Virus record (IMG/VR): IMGVR_UViG_3300017741_001638 | Location: 1-22,201 of that record | Reading direction: 5' to 3' (one strand) | Length of the DNA: 22,201 nt | Origin: a virus | Shown: in pieces, positions 20,935 to 22,201 of the stretch | Numbering within the stretch: position 1 is the first letter of the stretch | How the letters are laid out: the number at the start of each line of letters is the position of its first letter | Position numbers and translations under genes: made by a program | Notes under the pieces: generated by a model | The model's input: the letters and a program-made list of their open reading frames with translations, nothing else | Told to the model about the DNA's origin: nothing | Database searches by the model: none

Positions 20935-22201
20935 TGGAACAGCGTTTAGAAGAAAAAGATTTTGATATATTATATTCGGGTAAAACTGTTGACACGGATG
21001 ATATTGATTATAAATATATTTCAAGCTTTGCTATAGATAGCGAGGATGATTATGTGGAAGCTCTTATCCATGATTCAGAACAAAATTTTATACAGAGTGT
21101 GATAGTTGATAAAAATGATTATACTTACAATGAAGTTTTAGGAAAGCCAGATGTAAAATTAAATACAGGCACAATACTACGTAAGTTAGGTTATGATAGA
21201 GGTAGATATGTTGTTAAGTATAATTTTCTAAGAAAAAAGGCTGGTTCATATGAAAACATATTAGTCGATGAAAATAGTGAAAGATATGTTGGTGACTTTC
21301 ATGTCATGCCTGATGGAATTATTATGGATGGCGCATCACATGAAGAAACAACTGGTAAGGTTTTACAAGTTAAAGAATTAAAATATTTTATACAAGAAAT
21401 ATCACCAAGTCGAAATGAGATAAGAATAGTACCACAAAAAATAAAAGATACTAAATACATAAACTCATTTGTTAATTTACAACAAAGAAATAACCAATAT
21501 ACTTTCAAGGAGAGTGTAAGTTTACATGAACCCCCTCAATCATCAATAGCTGGCGATTCAAAAAAAGTATATATTTCAGATAAAGAAGCTCTAAGAACAT
21601 ATATGGAGGGTGGTACTTTTTTTATAAACAATTCTTTCATAGAACAAGTAATCCCACCAACACCTCCAACTGGTGAGGGTAACTTGTTTGAAGAGTCTGA
21701 TACAGCTGGTACAGACCCAATCGTCGTAACATCACGCTTCGTGGTATTAGAAGAGACAACTACATTTTATGCAAGTGGGGATAAATCTTTAGATTTTATC
21801 TACAAACAAATTACTAACAATGGTACAAATAAAAATGTGACTGTAGATGATATTTTACCAGTTGAAGATAATTTTAATTTTCAAAATGACAAAATAATTA
21901 AAAATGTTATTGGTGCAAAAACAGATGGTGATAATATTTTTGATAAGATTACTAAGTTTAGAAGACCAATAGAAGGTCAGCCTATTATACTAACATTGGG
22001 TAGTATTTCAAATAAACCACAAAATGTAGCTTTCGAATATGAGTGGACTATATTTGGGTATGATAGAAATAGATATGGTAAGGGTAAAGATGAACAACAT
22101 AGATATGACCCAATATCAGGTAGAAATGGTGGTGTAGGTACTGTGATTATACAAGGTGAGACACCAGGTTCGTTAACAGCGATAGGTACTGATAAAAAGC
22201 A
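20934..22201 (+). CDS. Large putative virion structural protein (3' partial)
   Basis: Starts at an ATG overlapping the previous stop (TAATG) and stays open to the window end, giving at least 422 residues. I recognise no named family. It contains LGKPDVKLNTGTILRKLGYDRGRYVVKYNFL (about 73-103) and IQEISPSRNEIRIVPQK (about 153-169), which look like repeated beta-structured virion segments, then a proline-rich linker (VIPPTPPTGEGN, about 237-248) and a C-terminal region with GDKSLDFIYKQITNNGTNKN. A tail or baseplate/fibre-base protein is inferred from position and composition. The 3' part lies outside the window. Confidence 0.7.
   Translation, partial: MEQRLEEKDFDILYSGKTVDTDDIDYKYISSFAIDSEDDYVEALIHDSEQNFIQSVIVDKNDYTYNEVLGKPDVKLNTGTILRKLGYDRGRYVVKYNFLRKKAGSYENILVDENSERYVGDFHVMPDGIIMDGASHEETTGKVLQVKELKYFIQEISPSRNEIRIVPQKIKDTKYINSFVNLQQRNNQYTFKESVSLHEPPQSSIAGDSKKVYISDKEALRTYMEGGTFFINNSFIEQVIPPTPPTGEGNLFEESDTAGTDPIVVTSRFVVLEETTTFYASGDKSLDFIYKQITNNGTNKNVTVDDILPVEDNFNFQNDKIIKNVIGAKTDGDNIFDKITKFRRPIEGQPIILTLGSISNKPQNVAFEYEWTIFGYDRNRYGKGKDEQHRYDPISGRNGGVGTVIIQGETPGSLTAIGTDKK

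Noticed and set aside
1-22201. CRISPR array, insertion sequence or rRNA
   Set aside because: No regularly spaced repeats, transposase motifs or rRNA-like sequence were seen on either strand.

Overview
The window reads as a piece of an AT-rich, T4-like marine myovirus genome. It holds a gp55-family late sigma factor, PhoH, Hsp20, peptide deformylase, an HD-domain protein, a staphylococcal-type nuclease and a run of baseplate genes (gp25, gp6 and neighbours). Genes are tightly packed, nearly all on the + strand, and many stop and start codons overlap as TAATG or ATGA. This gene set is typical of T4-like phages of marine bacteria. The host cannot be fixed from the sequence: low G+C and the absence of photosynthesis genes suit a heterotroph, but that is an inference.

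Layout. 1-4234: an early/accessory block with the end of an Hsp20 gene, small unknown proteins, a coiled-coil membrane protein, SWIM-like and zinc-ribbon-like small proteins, a peptide deformylase with a fused SEC-C tail, and small membrane proteins. 4227-4636: a one-piece tmRNA gene, the most striking feature, with an unusually long deduced tag reading frame (38 codons). 4699-9693: a 3D-domain (cell-wall type) protein, a DUF4338/DruA-like protein, a protein resembling the DUF262/DGQHR families, and a GT-B glycosyltransferase with an added C-terminal domain. 9690-12470: HD phosphohydrolase, small coiled-coil membrane protein, late sigma factor gp55, small membrane protein, PhoH. 12484-13885: tRNA-Ala(UGC), a two-gene amino-sugar unit (NagB-like deaminase plus PIG-L-like deacetylase), tRNA-Glu(UUC) and tRNA-Thr(AGU), closed by a bidirectional terminator. 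13965-14186: the only - strand gene, a small membrane protein. 14353-22201: the late structural cluster (unknown structural protein, gp5-like OB-fold/spike protein, SNase-like nuclease, small protein, gp25, gp6, DNRLRE-like virion protein, and two more putative virion proteins, the last cut by the window edge).

Regulation visible in the sequence. Three nearly identical sigma70-type promoters (TTGACA, 17-18 nt, TATATT, then WAGGTRT) precede the genes at 1476, 1982 and 5263, and probably serve early transcription by host polymerase. The divergent gap 14187-14352 carries T4-late-type motifs in both directions (GATAAATA on +, two TATAAATA on -), matching the late sigma factor encoded at 10707. 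The leader of the - strand gene also contains a terminator-like hairpin.

Taken together, the genes suggest a phage that supplements host protein quality control and translation (Hsp20, tmRNA, deformylase, tRNAs), carries sugar and cell-envelope functions (glycosyltransferase, NagB/PIG-L, 3D protein), and switches to late virion expression through gp55.
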